Assembly (NCBI RefSeq): GCF_018408705.1
Contig: NZ_AP023421.1
Location: forward strand, 124,001 to 188,000
Length of the DNA: 64,000 nt
Source of the DNA: Pusillibacter faecalis
GTDB lineage: Bacteria; Bacillota; Clostridia; Oscillospirales; Oscillospiraceae
Direction: 5' to 3'
The notes beneath the pieces are model-generated. The model was not told where the DNA came from and did not search any database. It saw only the letters and a program-made list of their open reading frames with translations. Position 1 is the stretch's first letter. Each line of letters opens with the position of its first letter. Below, one piece after another: positions 51,888 through 60,595 of this stretch. Both the position numbers and the translations under genes were made by a program.

Positions 51888-52785
51888 GGGGCGGATTCAA
51901 AAAGCCCTCAGCGGCTTCTATTATGTGGACACTGGCCATGAGATTGTGACCTGCCGTGCCAGGGGAAAGTTTCGGAGAGAGGGAATTTCCCCGTTGGTAG
52001 GAGACCGGGTGGAAATTCAGGAAGTGGGCAATGGTGAGGGCGTGGTGGAGACGATTCTCCCTCGCCGAAATGCCTTTGTCCGGCCGGCGGTGGCCAATAT
52101 TGACCAGATGGTGGTGGTGGCTTCCGGCGCCATTCCAAGGACAGACCCGTTTCTCATTGACCGGGTGGCTGCCATTGCCGCGCTGATGGGCTGCGACGTG
52201 TTGGTTCTGCTGAATAAGTGCGATCTGGATCGTGCAGATGAGCTCTATCAGACCTACCAAGCGGCCGGATTTCCCACATTGCGGATCAGCGCCGAGACCG
52301 GCGAGGGTCTGGAAGACTTACCCCCCCTGATCGCGGGGAAGCTATCGGCTTTCACGGGCAACTCGGGTGTTGGAAAATCCAGCGTGCTCAACGCGCTGGA
52401 CCCTGGCTTTTCCCTACAAGTAGGCGAGGTTAGTGACGCACTGGGCCGGGGACGCCACACTACCCGCCACGTGGAGCTCTACCGCCTGAGCTGCGGAGCG
52501 GAGGTGGTGGACTCGCCGGGATTTTCCTCCTTTGAGACAACCGAGTTGAATCTAGAGCTCAAGCGCCGTCTGCCGGAGACATTTTTAGAATTTGCCCCCT
52601 ATCTGGATCGGTGTCGTTTCCAGGGGTGCAGCCATACTAAGGAACAGGGCTGTGCCGTGCGGGAAGCCCTGCGGGCAGGGAAAATTCAAAAAAGCCGCTA
52701 TGCCAGTTATCTGCGGCTTTACGAGGAGCTCAAGCCCTTACGGGATTGGCAGGAGGCCAAACGGGCAAAGGGCCGATCCATATAA
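51880..52785 (+). CDS. rsgA: Ribosome small-subunit GTPase RsgA
   Basis: A 301-residue circularly permuted GTPase that aids 30S maturation. N-terminal OB fold (1-75), then G4 NKCD (about 112-115) ahead of G1 GNSGVGKSS (about 161-169) and G3 DSPGF, as expected for the permuted order; the C-terminal zinc site is CRFQGCSHTKEQGC. ATG 51880 gives MTEGRIQKALSG, the usual start; an upstream ATG 51850 lies inside prkC. Confidence 0.95.
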   Translation: MTEGRIQKALSGFYYVDTGHEIVTCRARGKFRREGISPLVGDRVEIQEVGNGEGVVETILPRRNAFVRPAVANIDQMVVVASGAIPRTDPFLIDRVAAIAALMGCDVLVLLNKCDLDRADELYQTYQAAGFPTLRISAETGEGLEDLPPLIAGKLSAFTGNSGVGKSSVLNALDPGFSLQVGEVSDALGRGRHTTRHVELYRLSCGAEVVDSPGFSSFETTELNLELKRRLPETFLEFAPYLDRCRFQGCSHTKEQGCAVREALRAGKIQKSRYASYLRLYEELKPLRDWQEAKRAKGRSI

Positions 52786-52801
52786 GCTGTTAAGGATGTA
52801 G

Positions 52802-52845
52802 AAGAGAGCCGTGGAATCTATAAGAGTCCGCGGCTCTCTTGTTAT
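52802..52845 (+). terminator. Terminator after rsgA
   Basis: AAGAGAGCCGTGGA (52802-52815) pairs with TCCGCGGCTCTCTT (52827-52840), one G-U. The T tail is poor. Bases 52846-52990 hold no gene. Confidence 0.65.
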
Positions 52846-53003
52846 GCAAAAGCATAACCATTATGACAGAGTGGCCATCAACATTCAGTACATGGGGTTA
52901 CGTCAAAATCTCATCAATACTTTTCTGGTAGTCGCCGCATGATTTATGTACCAGGGACAGCCCCAGGCGTATATACTGTCTCAGAAGAGAGGAGGTGTGG
53001 CAC

Positions 53004-53162
53004 GTGTTTCGAGGAGGAGGCAACGGATGCTGGCTGCTTGGCTTTTGCGCGGTGGCGTTGGGCGCTGGGATTCTTATCGCAGCCATTTTTCCCGTGGGAG
53101 CCTTGATGTTTCTGGTAGCATTTTTGCTGATCGCATGTGGCTGCGCCTGCTGCCGTCGTTAG
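53004..53162 (+). CDS. 52-residue two-helix membrane protein
   Basis: A small gene with GTG start at 53004 and GGAGG at 52991-52995. The product MFRGGGNGCWLLGFCAVALG ... ends IACGCACCRR. It has two hydrophobic stretches (about residues 9-28 and 30-46) and six cysteines, four of them in the last eight residues before the arginine pair. I do not recognise a family. The spoVM gene begins 13 bases after its stop, so the two are probably co-transcribed during sporulation. The strong ribosome site and tight spacing are the main support. Confidence 0.65.
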   Translation: MFRGGGNGCWLLGFCAVALGAGILIAAIFPVGALMFLVAFLLIACGCACCRR

Positions 53163-53175
53163 AAAGGAGTCGTTT

Positions 53176-53250
53176 ATGAACATTGTCGTTTGGAAATCGC
53201 CGAAGGCTCTGCGGGGAATTTTACGGAAATTGTTCCATATCAAGGCATAA
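53176..53250 (+). CDS. spoVM: Stage V sporulation protein M (SpoVM)
   Basis: A 24-residue peptide, MNIVVWKSPKALRGILRKLF plus HIKA, with AAAGGAG at 53163-53169. SpoVM is an amphipathic helix that recognises the convex forespore surface and anchors SpoIVA, starting coat assembly. Against the 26-residue B. subtilis protein, M1, K7, P9, K10, L12, G14, I15 and R17 are the same; P9 is needed for curvature sensing. Synteny agrees: in B. subtilis the order is prpC-prkC-rsgA-rpe-thiN-spoVM. The gene is below common gene-finder limits and is easily missed. Confidence 0.85.
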   Translation: MNIVVWKSPKALRGILRKLFHIKA

Positions 53251-53308
53251 CCGGAAAAGGCAGTTCATAGGATGGGACATGAACTGCCGGGAAAGGAAGG
53301 AAGCCTTC

Positions 53309-54847
53309 ATGGAACTGGAACTGAAAAAAGCGTGCCTGGACGCATATGAGACAGGCGGAGAGCTGGTACTGACGCAAGAGGAGACCGCAGAAACCATTGT
53401 TCCGGATTATTGTCCGGATATTGCCCGTGTGATTGAAACAGAGGGCAAAGTGTACATACACAGCCGGGAGCTGCGGGACGGAAAGGCAGAGGTATCCGGC
53501 ACTGTACGGGTGACAGTGCTGTATACCCCTGATGGAGAGGGCGGCATCCGCACCCTGGAATTTGCCATGCCCTTTACGGTAGAGAGCGATGGCAGGGGAC
53601 TGGCTGGCTGTACTTGTCTGACAGCAGAAACAGAACCGGAATTCATAGAGACCAGGATGTTGAATCCCAGAAAGATTTTCACCCATTGTAAGCTTGTCAC
53701 AAGGCTCACTGCCTACCAAAAAGCGCAGCTGTCCTTTTGTACAGATGTAGAGGCCGAGGCGGCCTTTTGCGTGGAGAAGCGGCAGGAGCAGCAGCATGTC
53801 ATTTTATTATCACAGATAGCAGAAAAGGATTTTACCTTTACAGAGTCGATGAGCCTTTCTCCTGGCAGAGATGGTGCGGCGGAGCTGCTCTCAGGCCAGG
53901 TGGGAAGCAGCGTGACAGAGAGTAAAATCGTTGGAAACAAGCTGATTTTCAAGGGACTTTTCACGGTCACACTTCTGTATCGAACGACAGATGGAAGATA
54001 TTGCTCCACCACTGGAGAATTGCCTTTTTCTCAGATCATGGAGGTGGAAGGCGCAGCCGAGGGAGCGGCAGCGTCACTGCAACTGCAGCTGACTGGAACA
54101 GATCTTCAAATTGACGGGGACGATCCGGAGGGACGTCAGATTGCCGTGACGCTTTACCTCCATGCTACCGCTCTGCTGCGGGTGGAGCAGGAGTTGACGC
54201 TGCTGAATGATTTGTACTCCACGGCGCATGATCTGACCTATGAGGCGGCACCACTGAACCTGACCAGCTTTTTTGAGACCACGAACCGCCGACAGACTGT
54301 GCGGGAGGTGCTGGAGATCGGCGTAGTGGCGGAGTCTATTCTGGAGCTGACCGTCAACTGTGGCGCGGTTTCCGTCAGTCGGGAGGGAGAGATGGCGGTC
54401 TTGCGTACCGCCGCCGCAATTCGGGCGCTATATTTGGATGAGGGCGGCGTTCCGCTGGTAGCGGAGCGAAGTGTGGACGTCACATGCCAGATGGAGCTTC
54501 CAGAGGACTGCCGCATGACTGCTAGGGCTGTGTGCACGGAGGAAGTCCAGGGAAGCCTGGGAGACCGGGGAATTGAGGTACGCTTCCCGGTAGATTTCCG
54601 GGTAGAGGCGGCTAATCGCGCCAAACGGGTGTGCATCTCCACTGCAAAGCTGGACACAGAGACAACCAGGGATCTGGCAGGAACTCCGTCTCTGGTGCTG
54701 CGGTGTCTGGGACAGCAGGAGAGTGCCTGGGACCTGGCCAAGAGCTACAACACGACAATTGCTGCCATCTTATCTGCCAACCAGCTGGAGTCCGAGGCGG
54801 AGATTCCCCATGAGACTCTGCTGCTGATCCCAAGAAAGAGAGCATAA
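53309..54847 (+). CDS. sipL: SipL-like coat protein (DUF3794 and LysM)
   Basis: A 512-residue protein with repeated DUF3794 (SPOCS) domains (ETIVPDYCPDIARVIETEGK near residue 30; further copies near 190 and 360) and a C-terminal LysM (SAWDLAKSYNTTIAAILSAN, about 470-510). In C. difficile SipL binds SpoIVA through its LysM and ties the coat to the forespore, replacing SpoVID. ATG 53309 follows AAGGAAGGAAG; the longer open frame overlaps spoVM. Its neighbours spoVM and spoIVA fit this role. Confidence 0.88.
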   Translation: MELELKKACLDAYETGGELVLTQEETAETIVPDYCPDIARVIETEGKVYIHSRELRDGKAEVSGTVRVTVLYTPDGEGGIRTLEFAMPFTVESDGRGLAGCTCLTAETEPEFIETRMLNPRKIFTHCKLVTRLTAYQKAQLSFCTDVEAEAAFCVEKRQEQQHVILLSQIAEKDFTFTESMSLSPGRDGAAELLSGQVGSSVTESKIVGNKLIFKGLFTVTLLYRTTDGRYCSTTGELPFSQIMEVEGAAEGAAASLQLQLTGTDLQIDGDDPEGRQIAVTLYLHATALLRVEQELTLLNDLYSTAHDLTYEAAPLNLTSFFETTNRRQTVREVLEIGVVAESILELTVNCGAVSVSREGEMAVLRTAAAIRALYLDEGGVPLVAERSVDVTCQMELPEDCRMTARAVCTEEVQGSLGDRGIEVRFPVDFRVEAANRAKRVCISTAKLDTETTRDLAGTPSLVLRCLGQQESAWDLAKSYNTTIAAILSANQLESEAEIPHETLLLIPRKRA

Positions 54848-54970
54848 AACCGCAATTAGAGCACCACAAAAACAGGCAAATGCAGGTATACATAAAGTTT
54901 TTGTGCATCATTTCCGGCTTTCCCCGCAAGGGGGCGCATTCTGTTTTTGATATGCGTTTGCATAGTAAAG

Positions 54971-55005
54971 AAAGAGAGCTGCTGCGTATTCCGCAGCAGC
55001 TCTCT
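54971..55005. terminator. Bidirectional terminator between sipL and the ABC operon
   Basis: AGAGAGCTGCTGCG (54973-54986), loop TATTC, CGCAGCAGCTCTCT (54992-55005). The T-rich tail is on the minus strand, so it mainly ends the transporter operon. Bases 54848-54970 hold nothing else. Confidence 0.85.
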
Positions 55006-55007
55006 GT

Positions 55008-55775
55008 TCAATTTTCCGCATATCGAGCCAGAAATTGGCGGGTTCGTTCCTCCTTGGGATGGTCAATGACTTCCCTCGGATCGCCTTGTTCCACAATTAC
55101 GCCGCCATCCATGAAAATTACCTGATCCGCAACATCCCGGGCAAAGGACATCTCATGGGTAACGATGATCATGGTGGTTTTTTGCTCTGCCAAAGAGCGA
55201 ATCACCTTCAGCACTTCGCCGGTGAGCTCCGGGTCCAGGGCCGAGGTAGGTTCGTCAAAGCACAGGATATCCGGATGCAGCGCCAAAGCCCGGGCAATGG
55301 CCACCCGCTGCTGCTGTCCGCCGGAGAGCTGGTGGGGATAGTGATCTGCTCGGTCGGCAAGGCCCATCTGGGCCAGCAGTTCCCGTCCGGCGGACTCAAT
55401 GTCCCGGTGGCTCTCGCCGCCCCGCTCCTTGGCTTGCAGCTCCCGGGCCAGGGTCACATTTTTCAGAGCTGTGTACTGAGGAAAGAGGTTGAAGCTCTGG
55501 AACACCAGACCAAAATGGAGCCGTTTCTTACGAATCTCATTCTCCAGCTGAGTCTGAGGGTCCGCGGCGTTGAAGAGCAGCTCTCCGCCCACGGAAATGC
55601 TACCGTGATCGGGTTTTTCCAAGAAATTCAGGCAACGCAGCAAGGTGGTCTTGCCGCTGCCGGAGGAGCCGATGATGGAGAGTGCCTGCCCCTTCTCCAG
55701 GGAGAAGGAAATATCGGTCAATACCTGGGTCGCGCCAAAGCGCTTTTCGATATGCTGAACTTCCAACAATGCCAT
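55008..55775 (-). CDS. Polar amino-acid ABC transporter, ATP-binding protein
   Basis: A 255-residue GlnQ/HisP-type ATPase. Walker [10 protein letters not shown] (about residues 36-44), Q-loop [17 protein letters not shown], signature [15 protein letters not shown], Walker [15 protein letters not shown] and the H-loop [13 protein letters not shown]. It is the last gene of a three-gene minus-strand operon (binding protein, permease, ATPase). The ligand is probably a polar amino acid; which one is not readable. Confidence 0.95.
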   Translation of the reverse strand: MALLEVQHIEKRFGATQVLTDISFSLEKGQALSIIGSSGSGKTTLLRCLNFLEKPDHGSISVGGELLFNAADPQTQLENEIRKKRLHFGLVFQSFNLFPQYTALKNVTLARELQAKERGGESHRDIESAGRELLAQMGLADRADHYPHQLSGGQQQRVAIARALALHPDILCFDEPTSALDPELTGEVLKVIRSLAEQKTTMIIVTHEMSFARDVADQVIFMDGGVIVEQGDPREVIDHPKEERTRQFLARYAEN

Positions 55776-55786
55776 GGCGAATCTCC

Positions 55787-56431
55787 TTATACCCGAAAAT
55801 AATCCAGCTTTTTCTCAGTGCGGCTTAGCGCCACGGTGACAATGCCGTTGAACACCAGAAAAAAGACACCGGCATAGAACAGGGGCCAGATCATGGCCTT
55901 GTTGCCAAATTCCTTGGCCATGGCAATGATTTCCTTCACCATGATGAAGTTGGCCAGAGAGGTATCCTTAATGAGTGTGATGACCTCGTTGCCCATAGGC
56001 GGCACAATGCGCTTGATCACCTGCAGGAGTGTAACCTTGAAAAAGATCTGAGACTTCGTCATGCCAAGCACTTGACCTGCTTCCCGCTGTCCTAGGGGAA
56101 CCCCCTGGATGCCACCCCGGAAAATCTCGGAAAAGTATGCCGCGTAATTTAAAACGAAGGCCAGACAGGCCGCTGTCATCCGGGAGAGCATGTGGCCGGG
56201 ATTCAGAAAACCGGGCAGATAGTAGACGATGGCCAGTTGTAACATCAGGGGCGTGGAGCGCATGAGGTATACATACAGCTTGGAAAGGGCGCTGACAGGC
56301 CGAATCCGGCTCATGGTGCCAAAGGACAGCAGCAGCCCCAGCGGCAGCGCCAGCAGCAGCGTGACGATAAAAATTTGGCAGTTGAGCAGAAAGCTCTTCC
56401 CCAGCATCAGATTGACGGTTTGGAAATCCAT
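55787..56431 (-). CDS. Polar amino-acid ABC transporter, permease
   Basis: A 214-residue HisM/GlnP-type permease with five or so helices. The EAA coupling loop is [20 protein letters not shown] (about 118-137), and the N-terminus carries the conserved pattern of the family ([11 protein letters not shown]). ATG 56431 follows GGAGAAGAG; an earlier in-frame ATG (56452) is less likely. It lies 11 bases ahead of the ATPase gene. Confidence 0.94.
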   Translation of the reverse strand: MDFQTVNLMLGKSFLLNCQIFIVTLLLALPLGLLLSFGTMSRIRPVSALSKLYVYLMRSTPLMLQLAIVYYLPGFLNPGHMLSRMTAACLAFVLNYAAYFSEIFRGGIQGVPLGQREAGQVLGMTKSQIFFKVTLLQVIKRIVPPMGNEVITLIKDTSLANFIMVKEIIAMAKEFGNKAMIWPLFYAGVFFLVFNGIVTVALSRTEKKLDYFRV

Positions 56432-56509
56432 ATCTCTTCTCCATACAGACAAAGGCAGGGCAGAAAGGAGATGCCTCCTCTCTGCGCCTGCGTATTGTGA
56501 ATGCGATGA

Positions 56510-57367
56510 TTACTGGTTGGCCAGCAGCAGCTCGGCAAGGCCGTATTTCTCAGCCAAAGTGTTCAGGGTACCGTCGTCGATTAGAGCTTGGATGGCAGCG
56601 TTCACTTTCTCGGCGGCGGTAGAATCCTTCCGGAAACCGATACCGTACTCCTCCACGGACAGCTGCAGATCGGGGATCACCGTCAGATCGGCGTAGTCGC
56701 CCTGACCCACCATGGCGTTGGCCAGTACAAAGTCCATGACCGCTGCATCAGCGGCACCGGTCTTGACCTCCAGCAGAGCGTCGGTCTGCTTGGTAACGGA
56801 GACATAGGTGGCCTGGGAGAGATTCTCATCCTCGGAGATGGCGGTCTCACCGGCGGAGCCGGCCTCAGCCTCTACGGTCTTGCCAACCAGATCTGCGGTG
56901 GTTGTATAGGTGTCGGCGTTGTCGGCCCGGATGACCACGACCTGGTAATTTTTAATGTAGGGGTCAGAAATGGTCAGGGCTTCCTCCAGCTCCGGCGTAA
57001 TGGTCATGCCATTCCAGATGCAGTCGATGTTCTTGGACTCCAGCTCCATAACCTTACTGTCCCAGTTGATCTCCACGAACTCTGGTTCCACTCCCAGTTT
57101 TTCGCACACAGCGGTGGCAAACTCAGTTTCAAACCCCACAAACTCGCCATTGTCGTCCATATAGTTCATGGGTTCAAAATAGGTAAAGCCGATCTTCATG
57201 CTCCCATTGCCTTGAATATAAGCAAAGTCGTCATCGGCGGAAGGTTCCGCGGTGTCTTGACCGGCAGTGTCGCCAGAATCCTCATCCGTACTGCCGGTAT
57301 CGCTGCCACAAGCGGCCAGGGATAATGTCATCATAGCTGCCAGCAGCAGTGCAAGTATTTTTTTCAT
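56510..57367 (-). CDS. Polar amino-acid ABC transporter, substrate-binding lipoprotein
   Basis: A 285-residue lipoprotein with signal peptide and lipobox LAAC (cysteine 20). A linker rich in aspartate, glycine and threonine (residues 21-46) leads to an SBP family 3 domain: FEPMNYMDDNGEFVGFETEF, VEINWDSKVMELESKNIDCI, MTITPELEEALTISDPY and VSVTKQTDALLEVKTGAADA. First gene of the operon, divergent from spoIVA. Confidence 0.94.
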   Translation of the reverse strand: MKKILALLLAAMMTLSLAACGSDTGSTDEDSGDTAGQDTAEPSADDDFAYIQGNGSMKIGFTYFEPMNYMDDNGEFVGFETEFATAVCEKLGVEPEFVEINWDSKVMELESKNIDCIWNGMTITPELEEALTISDPYIKNYQVVVIRADNADTYTTTADLVGKTVEAEAGSAGETAISEDENLSQATYVSVTKQTDALLEVKTGAADAAVMDFVLANAMVGQGDYADLTVIPDLQLSVEEYGIGFRKDSTAAEKVNAAIQALIDDGTLNTLAEKYGLAELLLANQ

Positions 57368-57518
57368 ATTCCATCCTCCAAAATCCGGGCGTCTTGCCCT
57401 TATTTAATACATTAGTAGTTTATCATGCTAAACCAAAAATGTAAATGCGGGAAAGGAATGAAGAGTGTAGAAAGAGAGATGCTGTTTTTGTGTGGTTTTT
57501 ACAAAGAAAGACGGGCCG

Positions 57519-57547
57519 TCATACTTTGAAGGACTCGGACATAGAGT
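57519..57547 (+). promoter_or_regulatory. Sigma-E type promoter of spoIVA
   Basis: TCATACT (57519-57525), 14-base spacer, CATAGAGT (57540-57547). Against the sigma-E pattern KMATATT-N14-CATACAHT this is 6 of 7 and 6 of 8, about 27 bases before the ATG. Confidence 0.6.
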
Positions 57548-57573
57548 TGGAACAAGATCGGAAAAAGGACGGG

Positions 57574-59055
57574 ATGAGTATGAACACCACGATCTATCAG
57601 AATATTGCAACCCGCACTGCGGGCGATATCTACATCGGCGTTGTGGGTCCGGTGCGCACCGGAAAATCCACATTCATCAAGCGGTTTATGGAGACTCAGG
57701 TGATCCCCAACATTGAAAATGTCTACCGCAAGGAACGAGCCCGGGATGAACTGCCGCAAAGCGGGTCTGGAAGGACCATCATGACAGCGGAGCCCAAATT
57801 TGTTCCCGAGGAGGCGGCGCAGATTCAGCTGGAGGGCGGCGCAGCCTTTTCCGTACGGCTGATTGACTGTGTGGGCTATATGGTGCGGGGTGCCATCGGA
57901 CAGTATGAGGACGACGTGCCCAGAATGGTCACAACGCCCTGGTTTGACCATGAGATCCCCATGACGGAGGCGGCGGAGGTGGGGACCCGCAAGGTGATCG
58001 CTGAACACTCTACCATCGGCATCGTCATCACCACCGATGGAACCATTGCGGATATCCCGCGCGAGGACTATCTGGAAGCAGAGGAGCGGGTGATCCGGGA
58101 GCTCCAGGAGCTTGGAAAGCCTTTCATTGTCCTATTGAACTCAGCGGACCCGAAAGGAGATCGCGCCCAAGCCATTACCCGGGACATCATCTCCCGCTAT
58201 GAGGTCAACTGCGTATCGGTCAACTGTCTGGAACTGGATGAAAGCGACGTGGCGGAAATCTTAAAGGCAGTTTTGTACGAGTTTCCCATGCAGGAACTGG
58301 ATTTGTTCCTCCCGCCTTGGGTGGATGCCCTGCCGTCGGAGCATCCCCTCAAAGCTGGTCTCTATGATGCGATCCGGCAGGCCACTGTTCAGCTGCACCA
58401 CATCCGGGAGGTGGAAGGCGTCATCTCCACCCTGGGGACCTGTGAAAACATCAGCGAGGCAAAGATCACGGCGATTGACCTTGGAACGGGCATTGCCTCA
58501 GCGGATCTGAGGCTTCCAAGAGAGCTCTTCTATCACACACTCTCTGAACAGTCCGGCTTCCAGATCAGTGATGACGGTGATCTGATGAGTCTGCTGACCC
58601 GTCTGGCGGCGGTCAAGGCGGAGTACGACAAGGTGGCCGGGGCACTGCAGGATGTGCGGGAAAAGGGATATGGTATTGTGGTGCCCGGTATTGACGAGCT
58701 CAAGCTGGAAGAGCCGGAGATCATGAAACAGGGCGGACGCTACGGCGTGCGGCTCAAGGCCAGCGCACCCAGCATCCACATGATCCGCGCGGATATTGAG
58801 AGCGCCGTCTCTCCCATCGTGGGCAATGAGAAGCAGTCCGAGGACATGGTGAACTATCTGCTGCAGGAATTTGAGGGTGACACCAGTAAAATTTGGCAGT
58901 CCAATATTTTTGGACGCAGCTTCCATGAGTTGGTCAGCGACGACCTGCAAACCAAGCTTAAGCGCATGCCGGAGGATGCACAGAAAAAGCTCCAGGAAAC
59001 ACTTACCCGCATCATCAATGAGGGAAGCGGCGGGTTAATCTGCATTATTTTGTAA
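57574..59055 (+). CDS. spoIVA: Stage IV sporulation protein A (coat morphogenetic ATPase)
   Basis: A 493-residue ATPase that polymerises on the forespore and forms the coat basement layer. Walker A GPVRTGKST is at residues 25-33; DELPQSGSGRTIMTAEPKFV, VRLIDCVGYMVRGAIG, EHSTIGIVITTDGTI and the C-terminal INEGSGGLICIIL match SpoIVA throughout. The C-terminal end is the part that meets SpoVM. AAAGGA at 57564-57569 serves ATG 57574 or ATG 57580. Expected expression is in the mother cell under sigma-E. Confidence 0.97.
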   Translation: MSMNTTIYQNIATRTAGDIYIGVVGPVRTGKSTFIKRFMETQVIPNIENVYRKERARDELPQSGSGRTIMTAEPKFVPEEAAQIQLEGGAAFSVRLIDCVGYMVRGAIGQYEDDVPRMVTTPWFDHEIPMTEAAEVGTRKVIAEHSTIGIVITTDGTIADIPREDYLEAEERVIRELQELGKPFIVLLNSADPKGDRAQAITRDIISRYEVNCVSVNCLELDESDVAEILKAVLYEFPMQELDLFLPPWVDALPSEHPLKAGLYDAIRQATVQLHHIREVEGVISTLGTCENISEAKITAIDLGTGIASADLRLPRELFYHTLSEQSGFQISDDGDLMSLLTRLAAVKAEYDKVAGALQDVREKGYGIVVPGIDELKLEEPEIMKQGGRYGVRLKASAPSIHMIRADIESAVSPIVGNEKQSEDMVNYLLQEFEGDTSKIWQSNIFGRSFHELVSDDLQTKLKRMPEDAQKKLQETLTRIINEGSGGLICIIL

Positions 59056-59070
59056 TTTCTGAACCCCGGA

Positions 59071-59108
59071 GGCTGTAGTACGCGCTGCGTACTACAGCCC
59101 TTTTTTTG
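59071..59108 (+). terminator. Terminator of spoIVA
   Basis: GGCTGTAGTACGC (59071-59083), loop GCT, GCGTACTACAGCC (59087-59099), then a long T run. Confidence 0.93.
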
Positions 59109-59126
59109 AGAAATTCATTCTCTCCG

Positions 59127-59155
59127 GCATATCCTGGGACGAGCCATCATAGATT
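59127..59155 (+). promoter_or_regulatory. Sigma-E type promoter of the spoIIIA operon
   Basis: GCATATC (59127-59133), 14-base spacer, CATAGATT (59148-59155): 6 of 7 and 7 of 8 against KMATATT-N14-CATACAHT. It lies 30 bases ahead of the spoIIIAA TTG. Confidence 0.7.
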
Positions 59156-59185
59156 GGAGTAACAAAAGAAAGGGGGAGCGTACCC

Positions 59186-60100
59186 TTGCAAAAGGATTTG
59201 AATTTCACACGCTATGAGGAGGCAGCGGCTATTTTGCCACTGCGCCTGCGAAAGCTGGCTCTGGCCTTGCCGGAGCAGCAAAAGGAGGAGGCGGAAGAAT
59301 TCCGCCTCCGGGCCGGACAGCCCATGACTGTGCTGCTTCCAAGCGGAGAGGTGTCTTTGGAGGCAGAAGTGGAGCCGGAGGAGTTGGAAACACTCTGCGA
59401 CCTAGCTACAGAGTTCTCTCGCTATGCGGCCGCAGAGACGCTGAAGGAGGGATACCTCTCGGTTCGGGGAGGGTTCCGCATAGGACTGTGCGGCACGGCG
59501 GTGATGAAAGAGGGCTCCAACACAAATCTGAAGCAATTTTCCTCCGCGGCAGTCCGTATTGCCCGAGAGCGGCGGGGAATTGCGGACGAGCTGCTTGCGC
59601 AACTCTTTCGCAGCGGAGAAATGGAGAGTACCCTGATTCTCTCTCCGCCGGGAGGCGGGAAGACGACCCTGCTGCGGGATTTAGTGCGGGGAGTGTCGGA
59701 GGGAGTTTCCCCCCATGGCCCTCGGAGGGTCGCACTCATTGACGAGCGGGGAGAGGTGGCTGTGATGTACCTCGGAAAGCCACAGATGGACGTGGGGCCG
59801 CACACGGATGTACTGGACGCATGCCCCAAGGCCCTGGGCATCCCTATTGTTCTGCGGGCAATGAATCCGCAGGTGATTGCCATGGATGAGATCACTGTAA
59901 AAGAGGATTTAAAAGCCGTGTCCCTGGCGGCGGGGTGCGGGGTGCGGATGCTGGCTACCATTCATGCCGGCAGCGTGGAGGAACTGCAGGAAAAGCCCCT
60001 GTACCGATCGCTGCTGGAGGATCAGATTTTCCGTTTGGCGATATGTATCAGCCGGGCGGGAGGTGAGCGGGTCTACCGCGTGGAGGAACTGCCATGCTGA
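59186..60100 (+). CDS. spoIIIAA: Stage III sporulation protein AA (ATPase)
   Basis: A 304-residue secretion-type ATPase that powers or shapes the SpoIIIA-SpoIIQ channel between mother cell and forespore. Walker A SPPGGGKTTLLRDLVR is at about residues 153-168; RVALIDERGEVAVMY, and ITVKEDLKAVSLAAGCGV with ATIHAG follow. The start is TTG 59186, after AAGGGGGAG, giving MQKDLNFTRY. The end overlaps spoIIIAB by 7 bases. Confidence 0.96.
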   Translation: MQKDLNFTRYEEAAAILPLRLRKLALALPEQQKEEAEEFRLRAGQPMTVLLPSGEVSLEAEVEPEELETLCDLATEFSRYAAAETLKEGYLSVRGGFRIGLCGTAVMKEGSNTNLKQFSSAAVRIARERRGIADELLAQLFRSGEMESTLILSPPGGGKTTLLRDLVRGVSEGVSPHGPRRVALIDERGEVAVMYLGKPQMDVGPHTDVLDACPKALGIPIVLRAMNPQVIAMDEITVKEDLKAVSLAAGCGVRMLATIHAGSVEELQEKPLYRSLLEDQIFRLAICISRAGGERVYRVEELPC

Positions 60101-60585
60101 GTCTCTTCGGTAGCCTTTTGATTTTGAGCGGCGGCCTTCTTGCCTGGCAGTGCCACCATGCGGATCGCCAACGGCGGAGAGATACGCTGAACGATTGTGT
60201 GACTGCCCTGGAGCATATGAGCGAGGAAATCCGCATGGCCAGGACGCCGCTTCCTCAGCTGATGGAAAAACTGGCACGGGACTGCCGTCCGGATGCTGCT
60301 GCACTTTTTCAGAAGGCGGCAAAAGCTGCCCGCCAGGGAGAGGCTCTGTCGGTGGTCTGGAAGCGTGGAGTAGAGACGTTGCCGCTGGATTCCAAGGATC
60401 AGGAGACGCTGATGGGGCTGGACCTCACCGGAGATGAGGAGAATTTGCGTAAAGGAATTTCCCTTGCTGTACATCGGCTGCAAAGCACAGCGGAGGAATG
60501 GGAGCGGCGGCGTCCGGATGAGGAAAAGCGGGCAGCGGCACTTTATTTTTCCGCGGCGGCACTGCTGGTCATTTTACTGATATGA
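60094..60585 (+). CDS. spoIIIAB: Stage III sporulation protein AB
   Basis: A 163-residue membrane protein resembling GspF of type II secretion. N-terminal helix (residues 3-18), a charged helical body with MSEEIRMARTPLPQLMEKLA and a C-terminal helix (AALYFSAAALLVILLI). Overlaps spoIIIAA. Confidence 0.93.
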   Translation: MLSLFGSLLILSGGLLAWQCHHADRQRRRDTLNDCVTALEHMSEEIRMARTPLPQLMEKLARDCRPDAAALFQKAAKAARQGEALSVVWKRGVETLPLDSKDQETLMGLDLTGDEENLRKGISLAVHRLQSTAEEWERRRPDEEKRAAALYFSAAALLVILLI

Positions 60586-60595
60586 GGGACAAGGC

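Noticed and set aside
52915..52979. Sigma-E promoter for the small membrane gene and spoVM
   Set aside because: The best pairing (CAATACT with CATGATTT) has a 16-base spacer and 5 of 8 in the -10, too weak to report.
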